This document shows, in pieces, positions 19,839 to 39,300 of a DNA stretch of 64,000 nucleotides. The notes beneath the pieces are model-generated. The model ran no database searches. It worked only from the letters and a program-made list of their open reading frames with translations, and had not been told where the DNA came from. Each line of letters starts with the position of its first letter. Within the stretch, counting starts at the first letter, position 1. The position numbers and the translations under genes were made by a program. Origin of the DNA: Lepidonotus clava (lineage: Eukaryota > Annelida > Polychaeta > Phyllodocida > Polynoidae); contig OW387138.1 in NCBI GenBank assembly GCA_936440205.1, forward strand, positions 32,383,541 through 32,447,540, given 5' to 3'.

Positions 19839-21065
19839 TGATTAAAATGACGTCAAAACGAGGCTAATTTGGGAAACCCCTTTTTGATCCAAAAGATCCA
19901 AATTCTGAAATCGGCTAGCATGATCAATACATCGTATAATTTCTTATAAAATCTGTGCTAAACTAAAGTTTAGGTCCCCAACCAACATAATCAAGCGACA
20001 GAATTAATTCATATCGGCCCAAAATATCAGGTCGAACCATCAAACTTGCAAATTTGTTCGAAACAGAAATTTGCCATCCGGGCGCTTCGCGCCTGGAGGA
20101 TCCAAATCGAGGTCAAAACCTTGGAAGGGAACTCTAGTCAAGCGTCCCGCTAAGTACACATGTACTAAGCATGACTGGTGGGCGCGCGACGCGGATGGTA
20201 ATATTTACTAGACCTAACTGCATAATGTTGCTAGATCAGATGCAGGGACCTTGTATTTATTGTAAATAATGTTGTTATGGTTGAAGTTTGATTGAAATTT
20301 GACACGCATTGTATAATGAAATTCGTTCGTTCAAAAATGTCCGAATCATCTGTATTGACTTATGTTGTGTTAACTTGTTCTGAAATTAGATTTGATGTGT
20401 ACTTGTTACTCTTAAAGGGTTAAGACAACTTTACACTGTATATATGTTGAGTTCTGTTGACTTGTGTTACAAATCATAAATATCAGAAACTGTACATGCA
20501 TGTACTAAGTCAAAACTGAATTGGTCACCTTATGCACGGGTGTCGCTATCCCTAGGCCTTAATATGGGCTAATAATTCTGTGAACTCACCTTGTCACCTT
20601 ATGCACGGGTGTCGCAATCTGTGAATCTTAAAATAAGCTAACGATGCTGAGAACTGACTTTAATGTACAAGGCACGTACTAAGTGAATACCTAAGATGAC
20701 GAATACTTCATCCTCTAAAGTTGACTTTGTCATTTTGTAACCATGATTATGTCATCATTTACGTTGTTATCCAAATAATCATGTTATCAATTTTTAACAC
20801 TTACCTTGTCATTTTATGAACGGGTTCTGCTAACTTTGAGCTTCAAGATGTGGAAATCAACTCAATGAATAATTTCACTGTGAATTTGTATTGAAACCGG
20901 ATCTACAAATCTATTGATACTGTGTTGAATGTACCACGAGAGTCAGGGCCACCCACCATGGTTTAACAAATATATCCAATCATCAAAATTGGGAGTTCAT
21001 TATATTCATTTGGTTTGAGCTATGTCGTCCACCTCCTTAAACTCAAACACCTGACCGCCGTCGAA
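19839..21065. other. Gap between SGNH frame and second LTR
   Basis: No gene seen. It contains AT-rich sequence with two good copies of GTCACCTTATGCACGGGTG, at about 20524 and 20593 (69-bp period), and a weaker third copy near 20818. The last bases before the LTR read GACCGCCGTCGAA. The same word GACCGCCGTCG occurs twice, on the minus strand, in the non-coding stretch at 3061-3122. Confidence 0.5.
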
Positions 21066-21707
21066 TGTACTAATGGCTTAGTACTTTTAATATATTGGCA
21101 TGATAAATAATCCAACAAGGATCAGGCTTAGCAAGTCTACTTCTAGTCTACCTCTAGGAGAAATATCTTACGCTCCTAGCGCCACCTGTTAACCAGTATA
21201 AAAGGCGCTGCAAGGTAGGGAGCGAGCAGTTAGTAAGTTAGTTGGTTAGAAGTCAGTAGTCACTTAGTTTAGTGAGAACATCAGCTAAATATGTTTAACC
21301 AAGGAGTTATACCTGGAGTAAGTACATCGACTCCGTGTAACAGACTGGAGTTTACCAATATCCACTACCTCGGACATAGGATTGTGTTAGAGCTGAATAC
21401 TAGAATGGTCTAGAAGGCGTTGGAGCAACTCGTGTTCTAAATGTGGTTGATTGCTGATAGGAGATGGGAGGTGGACTGATGAAGACTTATACATGGTGGC
21501 TTTGACTCGGGATGAGATGTTTATTGAATAAAAACCCTTTCATATTAGGAAGCTCCCTCATCGTTCATTTCTTTTGAACTATTGGGAAGTGAATGGACAA
21601 ACTTTAAACGCGGTCTGAATTACTCAGGCATTCTGGAAAGCAACTCACGAAGACTTGGATATACACGAATCTTACGCAGTCTTAAATCAAACATTAACAA
21701 TAGTTCA
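21066..21707 (+). repeat. Second LTR of the same family, fused to TLR
   Basis: It starts TGTACTAATGGC, has a TATAAAAG box at 21197-21204 and AATAAA at 21527-21532, and ends AACAATAGTTCA, so its limits match the 17833-18451 LTR and the solo LTR. It is visibly diverged from the 5' LTR and is in the opposite orientation. The 4-base flanks (CGAA left, ATAT right) do not match, so it is not a simple solo LTR at its original target. Toll-like receptor coding sequence starts immediately at its 3' end. Confidence 0.88.
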
Positions 21708-23856
21708 ATATCTTAATCTTGCATCAAATTCGTTGGTAATGCTACCGGAGGGGATTTCAAATCTCAAATTGTTACGTCTGGATATTTCTAAAAATATGAT
21801 TGGTAATGTAGACGGCACAATATCCTCCCTGTCTTGGTTGACCACACTCGATCTATCAGGTAATACAATCAACACTGTGACGTGTGGTCTCTCTAATCTC
21901 ACACATTTGAATTATCTTGATCTCTCCAACAATTTCCTGAAAACAGTACCTTGTAAAATATCTAAACTAACACGATTATTTTCCGTTGATCTTTCCCGTA
22001 ATAGAATAAGAACCCTGCCCTGCGAACTTTCCCAACTCACTAACCTAACCACCCTGTATGTGCGTGTGAATCGTATAGATTCAGTATCATGGAAGTGTTT
22101 AAGCACATTGCCACTTCTTCAGAACATAGATATGTCTTTCAATAGAATTGTAACGCTAAAAAATGGATCTTTGTATGACTTTGCTTTCCTAAGTTATCTT
22201 AATTTACACGGAAACAAGATAAGTGAGATAGAGTTAGATGTCTTTCTACAGCCGGATCGTATTCCCAAATTGCGCTATCTTGACCTAAGTAGAAATAAGA
22301 TTGCTACTCTTGACTCCTGGCCAATTGGACTAGTACGCGGCAGGTTGTTCTTCCATCTAGATGTAAGTGATAATATTATATCAAACATAACTAATTTTGC
22401 TGGCGACTCATCAATATTCTGTACGGACTTCGAGGACCCCTTTATCAACATAAGTGGTAACCATATCAACCATTATATGGACGTTTTTAAAGGATGGGAC
22501 TTCAACATGAGCAGTGCTGAACTTTTACAAAATTGTTTTGAGTATGTATTCCCTCATATGACTGTGGGTCCTCTTAGATGTGACTGTGTTGATTATGAGG
22601 CATACCAATATTTTAAAATGAAAGGTACATTTATTAATATCATTTGTGATGAACCTTACAAATTGAGGGGAAAGGTGCCCTCATACATTTCACTAGATCA
22701 ATTTGTTTGTGAAGACTACGCCTCCTGCCCAGAGGGATGTTTGTGCATTGATAACCCATACTATAAAAACATGACTGTCACTTGCAGCCAGTATAATGGG
22801 ACAAGTCTACCCAGCATTATCCCTGAAGTATCAAGAATGGATTCCGTATATATCCTAGACTTTACTAATAGCTATCTGGTTAATGTGACCTACACATACT
22901 ATTTAACCAAGGCGAGTAGAGTAAGGCTGAGTCATAGTTCCGTCGAACACATATCAACTGATTTTCTTATTGCTCTACAAAATGCATCTCAGTTATATCT
23001 TGACCACAATAAACTAGAAAGACTGCCAGATAATATCACAGATGTTGATCTATTGAATGTAGTTGATCTGAGACTAGGAATGAATCCATGGATTTGTGAC
23101 TGTTTAGCATTAAGTACAAAGGATTGGATGATGGCATATATAGAAATCATCAAAGATAAAGACCTGATTTTCTGTAAATCACCAGCTCGTATGGCCAACA
23201 GGAGTATGATATATAACAATAGGATGGTGTTCTGCCAAAGTTCTGAAAGGAAAAGTGTTACTGTCATTATCAGTGCGGCAACAGTAAGCGGCGTGGCCAT
23301 TATCATCATCTGCCTAACTATAGGTTTGGTGGTGAGAAGAAGGCGTAACACCAAGAACAGGAGGCCTGTAGCAGCCGAGAACGAAGGCGCAGATGATGAT
23401 AAGGAGTTTGATATTTTTGTATGTTATGCAGATGAAGACGAAGATTATATACTCGACTATCTGATACCTGAGCTTGAGAATCGACACTTCAAAGTGTGCC
23501 TTCATCGTGTCAACTTTCACGGTGGCAGGACAATTATTGATAATATTTCAATATCAATCAACAAAAGCAGAAGAACATTAGTCTTCTTCTCCGATTTCTA
23601 CAGACAGAGTCCATTCTGCATGTGGGAATTCAAGGAGGCCCTGGCCAAAGATGTTAGGGAGGGTACAAACCGCCTGGTGGTCATAAAGGACACTAATTTA
23701 AACATGGATGAGCTGGATGAATCCACCCGAGCTTATTTCCAAAGGTTCACCTTCATCGAGAAGGAGTCAGACCAATTCTGGGAGAATCTTGTCTACACAC
23801 TTCCTGATAGGGGAATGGGCCAACAGGTGTTCCAAATTCAGGAAATGGATGAATAG
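21708..23856 (+). CDS. Toll-like receptor, 5' part missing
   Basis: A single open frame of about 715 TLR residues. Order: ~10 leucine-rich repeats (LxxLDLSxNxI type), a first LRR C-terminal cap (CDCVDYEAY), an LRR N-terminal cap (CPEGCLCIDN), more LRRs, a second cap (NPWICDCLAL), a transmembrane helix (about 23255-23330, VIISAATVSGVAIIIICL), then a C-terminal TIR domain (FDIFVCYADED box 1, ... FW box 3). Two cap clusters mark a multiple-cysteine-cluster TLR. The expected BB-loop proline is replaced by an HGGR context. The frame continues 18 codons back into the LTR and starts there with TTG, without signal peptide or first repeats. The gene is therefore a 5'-truncated TLR, perhaps a pseudogene. 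An AATAAA follows at 23912. Confidence 0.88.
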
Positions 23857-23911
23857 ATAAGCCCTCCCCATCATAGCGCACTATTGAAGTAATGCAATAC
23901 ATTCCAGTCTG

Positions 23912-23917
23912 AATAAA
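23912..23917 (+). terminator. Poly(A) signal after TLR
   Basis: AATAAA 56 bases after the TLR stop codon, well placed to end that transcript. Confidence 0.6.
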
Positions 23918-25773
23918 ATGAGTGGAATATGCAACACCTATGTTGTCTGGTTTCACTAATTACTGTTTAATGTTGCCGTTTGAACTTGAAACGAAAAAAG
24001 GATTTACATGGTTGTCATAAATTTCCAAAGCTGTATTTTACATAGAGCAATTAATGTTAGGACGGTTGAGCTGAAAGACTTTCGAATAGAGTCTATATAA
24101 CTGTAATGATAATGAAAAAATAGCTTACTGTAAAATCAGTGGCGGATCCACGATTTTGAAAAGGGGGGAGGGGTGCTTGAGTTTTGGAAAAAAAAGTTGA
24201 ATTACTTTTTGGCCGAATTTTACATTAAGAACGTCTAAATTTGGAGGTAAAATAAAATATAATATACATCCGTTCAACAATTCAGTAGTTATATAGCAAA
24301 GTAGTGAAAAGGGGGGAGTATCATTTGCTTTAATAGACCTGAAAAAAAGCTGGTATAGTTAAAAATAAATTCAATTCTATTAAAAGATAATTTATGCGAT
24401 ACCTTCTGCATTATGAATTATTAAATTAAGGAAATTGTGGCACTCAAGACAACTGTCCGAAACATCTGGCAAAAATGGTCAAAAATTAACATGATTAAAT
24501 GGACGGCCTTCAATCCATCCGTCCATCTCTCACTCCATCAACTTCTGTGAGGCGAAATACTTCAGAGGCGGATTTCCGAATTCTAGGAAGGGATCCCACC
24601 CCCTTTCATTAAAAAAAAAAAAAACGTGGGGGCCGGGCACCCCTCTAAATCCACGCCTGCAGTGCCAGTGGCGGATTAAGAGGGGGCGCAGGGGCGCACG
24701 CCCCCCGATATTTGGCCAAATATTTATTTTTTTTAACGTAAAGTTCCCAGTTCCGATGGAAAGGGAGCCCCCTCTTTAGAAAATATATGGATCTACCCCT
24801 ACCTTGCGCAGGTCTAGGCCTAGACCCTTATAGGCTATATAGGCCCTATGTCTACTTTTCAATCCGCCATATCCAGAACCATAGGCCTACATCCACCTCT
24901 TCATTCATGTAACATGCCCGAATAATCAATTGATGGCATGCGTCTGCTGTCCCTGTGGTAAAATCCATCTTTGCTGGCGGTGGAGCGGGAAAAACGACTT
25001 GTGGGGATACTGGTGGCGCCATCTTCTGAACTTTCTAAAACCACTAGATAAATGAGTTGACATAGTTTCGTACTATGTATAACAAATTTATTAATTGTTA
25101 TACATTGTGAAAATATGAAATATGAATATTTCAATTTCTGAGAAGTAGTTTACTAGAATTCGTTAAATCTAAAAGAAAAAAAATACTAAACTAATTTTTA
25201 AAAGGTGGATTAGTTTGTATATTTACAAAATGGTGGCGTTTTCACCGGTGACGTCTGTGAAGATCTGCTAAAGTTCCAATTTCTACAAGTTTTACGATTT
25301 AACACACTTTCAAACTCAGGTAAACTGTTTGTAGACTAGAACCTAATTGTTTTACTTCATTTACGTCTGTATTTTCCCCCGGGTAACCTAGCAATCGTGA
25401 TATTTTAGTGGTTCAATGAGGGTGGACGATATTAAGTGAGATTACACTTATCGACCCCAATGCCCGTGGCCTCCACACATGATCCAGATAAGATCAGGAC
25501 GTTATTATCAAGCTTAGGACTGATCTTAAGGACCACGCACATATCTGCACCTCCATCCATCTGGCAAGTTCTTGCATTTCGCATAGAATCATCTACGCAA
25601 ATAGCATAAGGAAATGTCGGTTAATCCATTGTAGTAATGTAGATCTAATACAGTAATAGTCCTAATAGTCTAGTAATAGTCCAAATAGAAAATTTGTTTT
25701 GACTTGTTTTGACGTGTTGTTTATTGTAGATCTACAGGCAGTGTACTAGATCTATATCATATTAGACGAGGGT
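23918..25773. repeat. Repeat-rich gap with CAGTGGCGG-type MITEs
   Basis: Three pieces of one short-repeat family: a start at 24137 (CAGTGGCGGATCCACG), a near-complete unit at 24563-24659 (CAGAGGCGGATTTCCG ... CTAAATCCACGCCTG) and another start at 24666 (CAGTGGCGGATTAAG, running to about 24803). Each holds a run of G or A and inverted ends. No gene was found in the rest; 24830-25770 is AT-rich sequence of no recognised kind. Confidence 0.55.
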
Positions 25774-25777
25774 TTAA

Positions 25778-26869
25778 CCCTTTGCTGTTCCCTAATGCAA
25801 ATTTCGGACATATATGTCCGAAATTTTTAAATCTGAATAATTTCCATGATAATTAATGAATTTGAAGAATTTTTTCAGTATTAATTAATGCCAAAGTGTT
25901 TTTGCACCCCTATAGATATTTTCATCATTGTTGAATATTATCTAATATATTTTTTATGACTTTGAATGTACCATATCACCCATTTTTTCAGAAAATGATA
26001 AATAGAGTCTACTTAATGATTTTTAACTATTTTTGTAAATAAATGCACTGCAAATGTCAGTTTCATGAATAAAAGTGTGTAATCATTTCAATAAGAATGA
26101 CATATTCTGATACAGAAAGAGTTCTAGGTGATCACTGAATAATTTTATTAAGACATCCTTTTAGTTAAACTATTTCTACAGGAATGGAAATTCCACTCGA
26201 TTTCCTTAAGAAACTAAATTTATTAAAAAGCTGTACCATTTAGTCGGTTGGTACCAAATAGATGACATTTTCTATCAAAGTAGCTACTATTTTGAGAAAA
26301 TAGTTACAAAAACATATTCTACTGCTTATTTTACCTGCTGCACCACAAATACATATAATTGTATCATAAATAACATATTTTTTTGTGATATTTCATACCA
26401 AATACGGCCCTCAATCTATACTTTATGAAATGCTCTAAAGAAATTTTGGTCAATTTTGTAAAATTTAACGTAAATGCAACTATATTCACCTAATGAATTT
26501 GATGAGACCTGTCAAGCGTATTTTTTTAAATCATATATGAGTTTAATTCTAATTTCACTGGCTACATTTTATCAGTAGTAAGTTTTTCTCTCAGACTAAT
26601 ATTTGATTCATTTTTTCACTACTTTCTTGAAAATTGCCAAAAATTCACCTAAAATAATGAAAAATCAAGGGTCACATGACCCAGGTCACATGACCCCATG
26701 ATCGATTTTTGAAAATTTTATCAGCACGAAAATAATCCTCGAGTCATAAGCTTTCAAGTGATATATAGGTTTCCTTATATTATATTAAGATTTCAGAGTA
26801 AAAGTCTATCATTCATTCTGAGGTCAGAAATTCTTTGGGAAATTGCCAAAATTGCGGAACAGCAAAGGG
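25778..26869 (+). mobile_element. piggyBac-like MITE, copy A
   Basis: 1092 bp flanked on both sides by TTAA (25774-25777, 26870-26873). The ends are inverted repeats CCCTTTGCTGTTCC. TTAA target sites with ends beginning CCYTTTG are the hallmark of piggyBac transposons. It contains no transposase frame, so it is non-autonomous. Near the left end is a perfect palindrome, TTCGGACATATATGTCCGAA. Copy B (29937-31021) is almost identical but inverted. Confidence 0.85.
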
Positions 26870-26873
26870 TTAA

Positions 26874-27443
26874 TGTAATTTCAAAATTTGTGAAATATGT
26901 GAGATATGTGGCATTATGATACACAGACAGTAGATCTAACACTGAACAAATTTCACTTGGTTAACATAATGCACTAGAATCAATAGATCTTACTAAGATA
27001 TGGCACCTGTAATTATACTTCACATTCACAGCTGATGTCAAGAATTACATGCCCATATGATATCTTGTCCATAGTCCATACTATTTTTTCTTTGTCCTGG
27101 GGCCTAGTTTGTCGCAAATGTCGTATTTTATCATGACATTTTGAATTCAAGAAATCCCTGTATAGTCTATGTCAATTTTCAATATACTTTTTACCCCGTT
27201 GTCGTGTCACTAAGGCCCTAGATCTATATCTAAGTAATTGTCGTTTTTAGGGTTCTAGCCCCATAGTTTTAGGAATGAAACACAGCAGCTGTTGCGTTGG
27301 ACGCTGCAGATGTTGAGATAGCATCACTGGCTTGGTGACATAATAAGTTATCACCAAGTCAGACGTGCTACCAGTAGTGTACTTTATATAACTGTACGCT
27401 CCGTACAGTTCTATGATATAATGAACTGCAGATACATATACTC
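26874..27443. other. Gap, nothing recognised
   Basis: AT-rich sequence between two MITEs; no coding or repeat signal seen. Confidence 0.5.
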
Positions 27444-27446
27444 TTA

Positions 27447-28007
27447 AGGCCCGGACACACCAACTCGATTGTCGGGAGTGCTTCAGATCCGACTGTCGGG
27501 GACTAACCAGTTGTAGGGGTATTCTTTAGACATGCCACATACAATGACCATCTGGTCGGTGTGTTATGCTATGGTTTCACATAAAGGTAGTGCATATGAG
27601 AAGCATTAAGGTTAATACAGATCATGCTTTTATTATATTTCCAGGGTAAATATATTTAATGAAATGGACTAAGAAAAAACAATATGCCAAATGTTTTACT
27701 TTGAATGACTTCTCATGGAACAAAACATCAGAACACAACAAAAGAAATACCATCCGAAAGCTAATTTTGCACATGTTTTAAATATCAATATCATTTCCTA
27801 ATATATCTAGTATTACTCAAATGATACAGAATATGAAACCATAAGACCCGACGGTCGAGTTGTTAATTTTCAAATCTCATGATTCCCGACCCGACGGATC
27901 CGTCGGGGAAAAGGCCCAACCATCCAGTCGTAAGGGTATGACACACATACCAACTCACCCCGACCCGACTAAACTGTTGAGTCGGGTCGGTATATGTGTC
28001 CAGGCCT
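27447..28007 (+). mobile_element. Harbinger-like MITE with TTA target repeats
   Basis: 561 bp with imperfect terminal inverted repeats AGGCCCGGACACA / AGGCCTGGACACA, flanked by TTA on both sides (27444-27446 and 28008-28010). Three-base TWA target duplications are typical of PIF/Harbinger elements. Both ends carry inverted CCGAC/GTCGGG words that could fold the element into a hairpin. There is no transposase frame. Confidence 0.65.
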
Positions 28008-28010
28008 TTA

Positions 28011-29722
28011 CTATCAATGATGTTCATTGTTCTATATTATTCTCCGGGCTCGCTGTCTCGATCCCTTTGGGATCGGTCAGCCCCGGAGTGTTAACTTGGT
28101 CATTTAGGCAGAGATCACCATTGATATATAGAGGTTGTCTCAGGTACCAGATTCAGATTCTGGACCTGTTGGCAGAGCCAAACCAAATATACGGTGAAGA
28201 TTGTAGGTTTAGCATAGGCTTTCTATGATATCTAGGTCACCAAGTCATCAGTTCGGAGATTGACACATGTCCATATTTGGTCATAATATGAAGGGGTCAA
28301 TCTGTAATGCATCTACTCCTCAAACCAATCCCCTCTGATGGGAAGCCGGGGGGAAGCCGCCCCGACCTTATCAGATTGCTGGGGAGGTGCCGACGAAATG
28401 CTGGGGGGGCCAAGTGGACGCGTCACGGGGAATTCGCGCTACTCGAGGCGTAAAAAGTGACGGGAGGTATTGCCATAGGTTCTGTGAAGCTTGGGGGGCC
28501 GAATCGACGGTCCAAATACGCGACGGGCCCAGTCACCTGGTCACCCCTTAGATTTGCCATCTCCTCCTCCCCCACACCCCCTCCACACAATGTGAGGTCC
28601 CCCGAGGCATCCCCGACAAGATCCTGATGGCACCCTAGTGCAGGAGGCGCTGTGGGGGCCGAATAGATTGTCCGAGCGACGGGCCTGGTCACAGAGATGC
28701 CATTTTTCCTTCTTTTTCTGGATGCCATTTTTCCATCTTTTCCTGGATTTCCAGATCTTTGCAAGTTCAATATAAAAATGAAATTTATATTTTTTCTTTA
28801 CTCAAGTCACAAATTTTGCTTCTCAGATTGTTCCTATATTGTTTCAAACCAATAGGGCATGTCCAGCCAAATAGCGGTGCAAAAGGGCCTGTCTGGTACC
28901 AGCCAGGTGTATACAGGTGACACACCTTGACCTGCGGCCACTGCTACCTGTAGTATGTGCAGTGAGGCCTGGCACCAGTGACCACTGCTTGTACCTGCAA
29001 TGAACACACCTGGCAGTTTGGTTGCCGGCTGGACCCACTTCCAGCCGCTATTGGCGAACACTCCCTATTAAACCATAAAATCACGGATTCTAGTGAATAT
29101 TTTGACCCTTTTTTTTATCTAAAATCAAAAATCGGGAAATGTCCTTCCTACTTTTCCGGATTTTCCATCTCTCCTGAATGGCATCTCTAATCACCTGTTC
29201 ACCCGCGGGATCAGCATCAGGATCCTAGTCATAAATCTATGTTTCTTTTTTGCCCGATAATTCATCTAAGTTTCCATATCTGCCCAATCTTTTTACTATT
29301 ATATATACGAAATATAGACGAATAACCCGGAGTTTTTCGGGTTTTCAAACCGACCCTGAATCTATATGATCCGCCTGGGACCTTGTATCATGCATTATTT
29401 GTTTAATATGTACCGGTACATAATCCATTATATTGTAATAGACTCTGCTCTGGAAACCATAGGAGACCTGATATTTATTGCAATAAAACTTGTTTGAATA
29501 ATAAAGAAAGGGTAGGTCCATAGTGCCATAGAGATACATGTTATGTATGTCTATGATATGACCTATCATTTTTGTACGAGATTCAGTATCAAGCAACCAC
29601 GCATGCCTCACAGAAAAGGCAAAATTGTGACATGTCAGAACGAAACATAAATAGTTTTTTTTAATGACTATATGGCTAGGCTCATATTTATCAACAAATG
29701 TCTTGTTTTAACAGAGCCCACC
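28011..29722. other. Upstream region of ALDH9A1
   Basis: No coding exon recognised. TTTTCCNGGATTTCC-type low-complexity words recur near 28705-28755 and 29140-29170, and again at 34190-34215 in an ALDH9A1 intron, so they are probably a dispersed repeat. TCTTGTTTTAACAG at 29701-29714, just before the ATG, is a good splice acceptor, so a 5' untranslated exon may lie somewhere here. Confidence 0.4.
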
Positions 29723-36346
<6,624 letters not shown>

Positions 36347-39300
36347 GGATGGATAATTACATTTGAGGAATTCAGGAATAATCATTTTACAGGAAGTTTG
36401 TAATGTCCGTCTAGTTCCTATTTAGATTTATTACATACTTGTTACAGAATAGAAATCGTGGAATAACAATAGAAAACAACTAGGCGATGTCTGGCCATCA
36501 ACTGAGGATACCTAATTATTTGTATCTGATGGAAAGAAATGACAAAGAATAGTGTATATCAGGTTATGAACCAATAAGGAACCATGGTTCTTGCCTCCAA
36601 AAATCTTGCCTTCAAAAAGCTTAAGCGTTTTTTTCAGAGTAAGAAAACACTGACTTAACAGGGACCTGAGCTATGGGTCCGATGAATATTACGGAAACGC
36701 ACAAAAATGATTATTAATTATTCTTTGGGGAGAGGGTTAAAATCCGTCGATAAACTTGACTACACTGGTATAGACTGAATGCAATTTTAATCCTGGGTTT
36801 TACTGACTCATCCATAACTTTCATAACATTCTTGTATACGAAACGATAGCCTACATGGATGACATATGCTCATCTCTGTATTCCTCAATTTAGTGTTTGC
36901 CATAGTTTTGTACATTCCCAAGCCGTTGATGCTTAATAATGCATGTACATGCTTGCTTGTTAATAGAATTCATGCACTTCAGTAGTCAAAAATCTTTTGG
37001 TCGTACTAATCCTACTTAAAATCCATTAGATTATTTACTGATTTACGTAGCTAATTTGGCGTCATGAGTTTATTTTCTCTGTACTTTAATTGATCTATCT
37101 CCTTTTCATTGTCACTTTGCTAGAAAAATCCTATGATGTAACGGCTGTAAATAATCTGTTCTGTTACTTCGCCAATCATTTGAGAAAAAGTTGATCGTAT
37201 GAGGGGCGAATTCATTGTTGCAAACAGTGCCTTGGTATTCTTCAATAGAGTGGCAGTGTAAGGAACAGTATAGATATATTGAATTACAAAAACTAAAAAG
37301 TTACCCATAATGGTAATACGTAGAGTTAAAGAGGTTCTAAACGGTACACGTATGAATGTTTTGTCAACTCGACAGGCAATAAGGTCAGGAAGTACACATG
37401 TGGAATTGCATGAAATGAACTCTGAATGAAAAGTGAATTATCACAATACAAAAGGTAACATACTTTCCATGTGGAATGTATACTCCTATCCAATGAATTA
37501 TACTCGAAAGCTATGTCAGAGATGAATATCTAGATAAGCCAGTATGACTTGAAAAATGTACTTCTGAGAATAGTATAAAATGCCAACTTTGAAATCGTTC
37601 ATTGTCGGTCGCTCGCCGCTCTACCCTACCATGTTTAGTCCCTGTAATCATACTTGGTGCGGTTACATACTCTCAGTGCCATATGGATCGCCAATATGTG
37701 GTTCTTCCATCATACTGAAATATATCACATACTGGAAGATTATCTAAACATGATAAATTGTGTTATTGTTATTTTTTCATTCCCTTTTATTGTCTGAGAT
37801 TAGTTTTAATTATGCATCCCTCATAACATTCGTAGTACATGTATAGAGATGCATAAGATGTATCTCTAGGGTACATGTAAAACCAATTAAAGGAAAGACG
37901 ACAATCAAGTTTGTCGTTTAGGTCAGAAGTCAAAACAATAAATTAGTAAAATGCAAATCAAAACCGCAGATCAGTGGTCTGTAGCCTAATTATATCTTGA
38001 AATTGAAGGTAGCTTTTGTTTTTAGTTTAACCGATCACAGAGAAATCGAATTGGTGGTCAGTGCCATACTCATGCAGGTGACACTCCATAGAAACTGAAA
38101 CTCCTTCAGATTTCGAATAGGCTAGGTTACACAATTCAAAACATAGCTGATTTAGTAAACGCTGCTGACTGGAATCTCCTCAGATTTACCAGGAACCTCC
38201 CCAGACTCGACTCGAGAGCTGGTGCTGTCCTGTAGGTACCGTGCGGTGCTCCAGGCCCCTGGGAGGAGGAGGGGAAAGGGGGGGGGGGGGGGGGTTGATC
38301 CGACCACATGTTTGTACACTAAGTGGTGTATTCTGGGACAGGTAGACAGCGTCTGAGCTGCTACAGGTGGCCCACAGGTGGGGGCGGGAGGAGGGGGCTA
38401 ACTGGGGAACGTCTAAGATGGACGAACTTTTAGATAGCTATAGTGGTATTGAATAATCCAATTGATCGACATTATTTTTAATGTAGATAGGCCTAGAGTA
38501 TGTTTAATTGTTTGGTAGGGTATTGTTATGCAGAAACATTGGAATGAGCAAGATTTAAAAAGATATCTGCTTAGATATTCAGATTTTGCAACAACAATTA
38601 AGTATCGCAAATTGTTCAGATTGTGCCTTTCGGCTCTTTGCTTGGCGCGGAATGAGGCTAAGCGGAACCAGAGACGGTATACTGTGAATGTATATATTTT
38701 CGCGCAGCTAGATTTTCGCACAACAGCCATTTAATTGCATGTTTGCACAGTCATAATTTCATGCATTATATTATGTCCAGAGAAAACGTTTACAGTAGTA
38801 ATACACCGTCTCTGGAGGAACTTTTTCGTCTACTCAAATACACAATGGAGTTGGTTGGCCAAAATAGCTCAGTTACCATGGTCACGTTTAACTGGCTTTT
38901 CAATGGGGCAATTTTGTACGCATTCAGGCCCCTGTGTACATTATTTTTCAGTGGAAAGACAATGCACGTTTTGTTCGAGGTTGGTGTTTGTACTGATGCA
39001 ATCTATTCCGAGATATATAGTAATTATGATTTGAACATAGAATTCGGTCTTTGGCTAAGTTAGGGTAAAGTAATTCAATTAATATACGATACAATCGGCG
39101 TCTACGGATCAGACCCTCTCCATTTTCCTAAATGGAACATGTATAGATATTTACCAAAATATGATTAGAACATAAACTCTTTCTTAATACACAAGAAAAG
39201 TTATAACTTTAAAGGTTTTCAGTGACAAATTGTTTAAGGGGTTAACTGTAGAACCTATTGTAAAGGAGGACTTTATTTGTTCATGGGTTGTTGTATGATT

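Noticed and set aside
17833-21707. The two opposite LTRs as a pair bounding one element
   Set aside because: They are inverted relative to each other and visibly diverged, and what lies between them is the SGNH-frame repeat, not an element body.
38743-39063. Plus-strand frame of 106 residues in the intergenic region
   Set aside because: Its first part overlaps a MITE and the rest shows no domain, splice or codon-use support.
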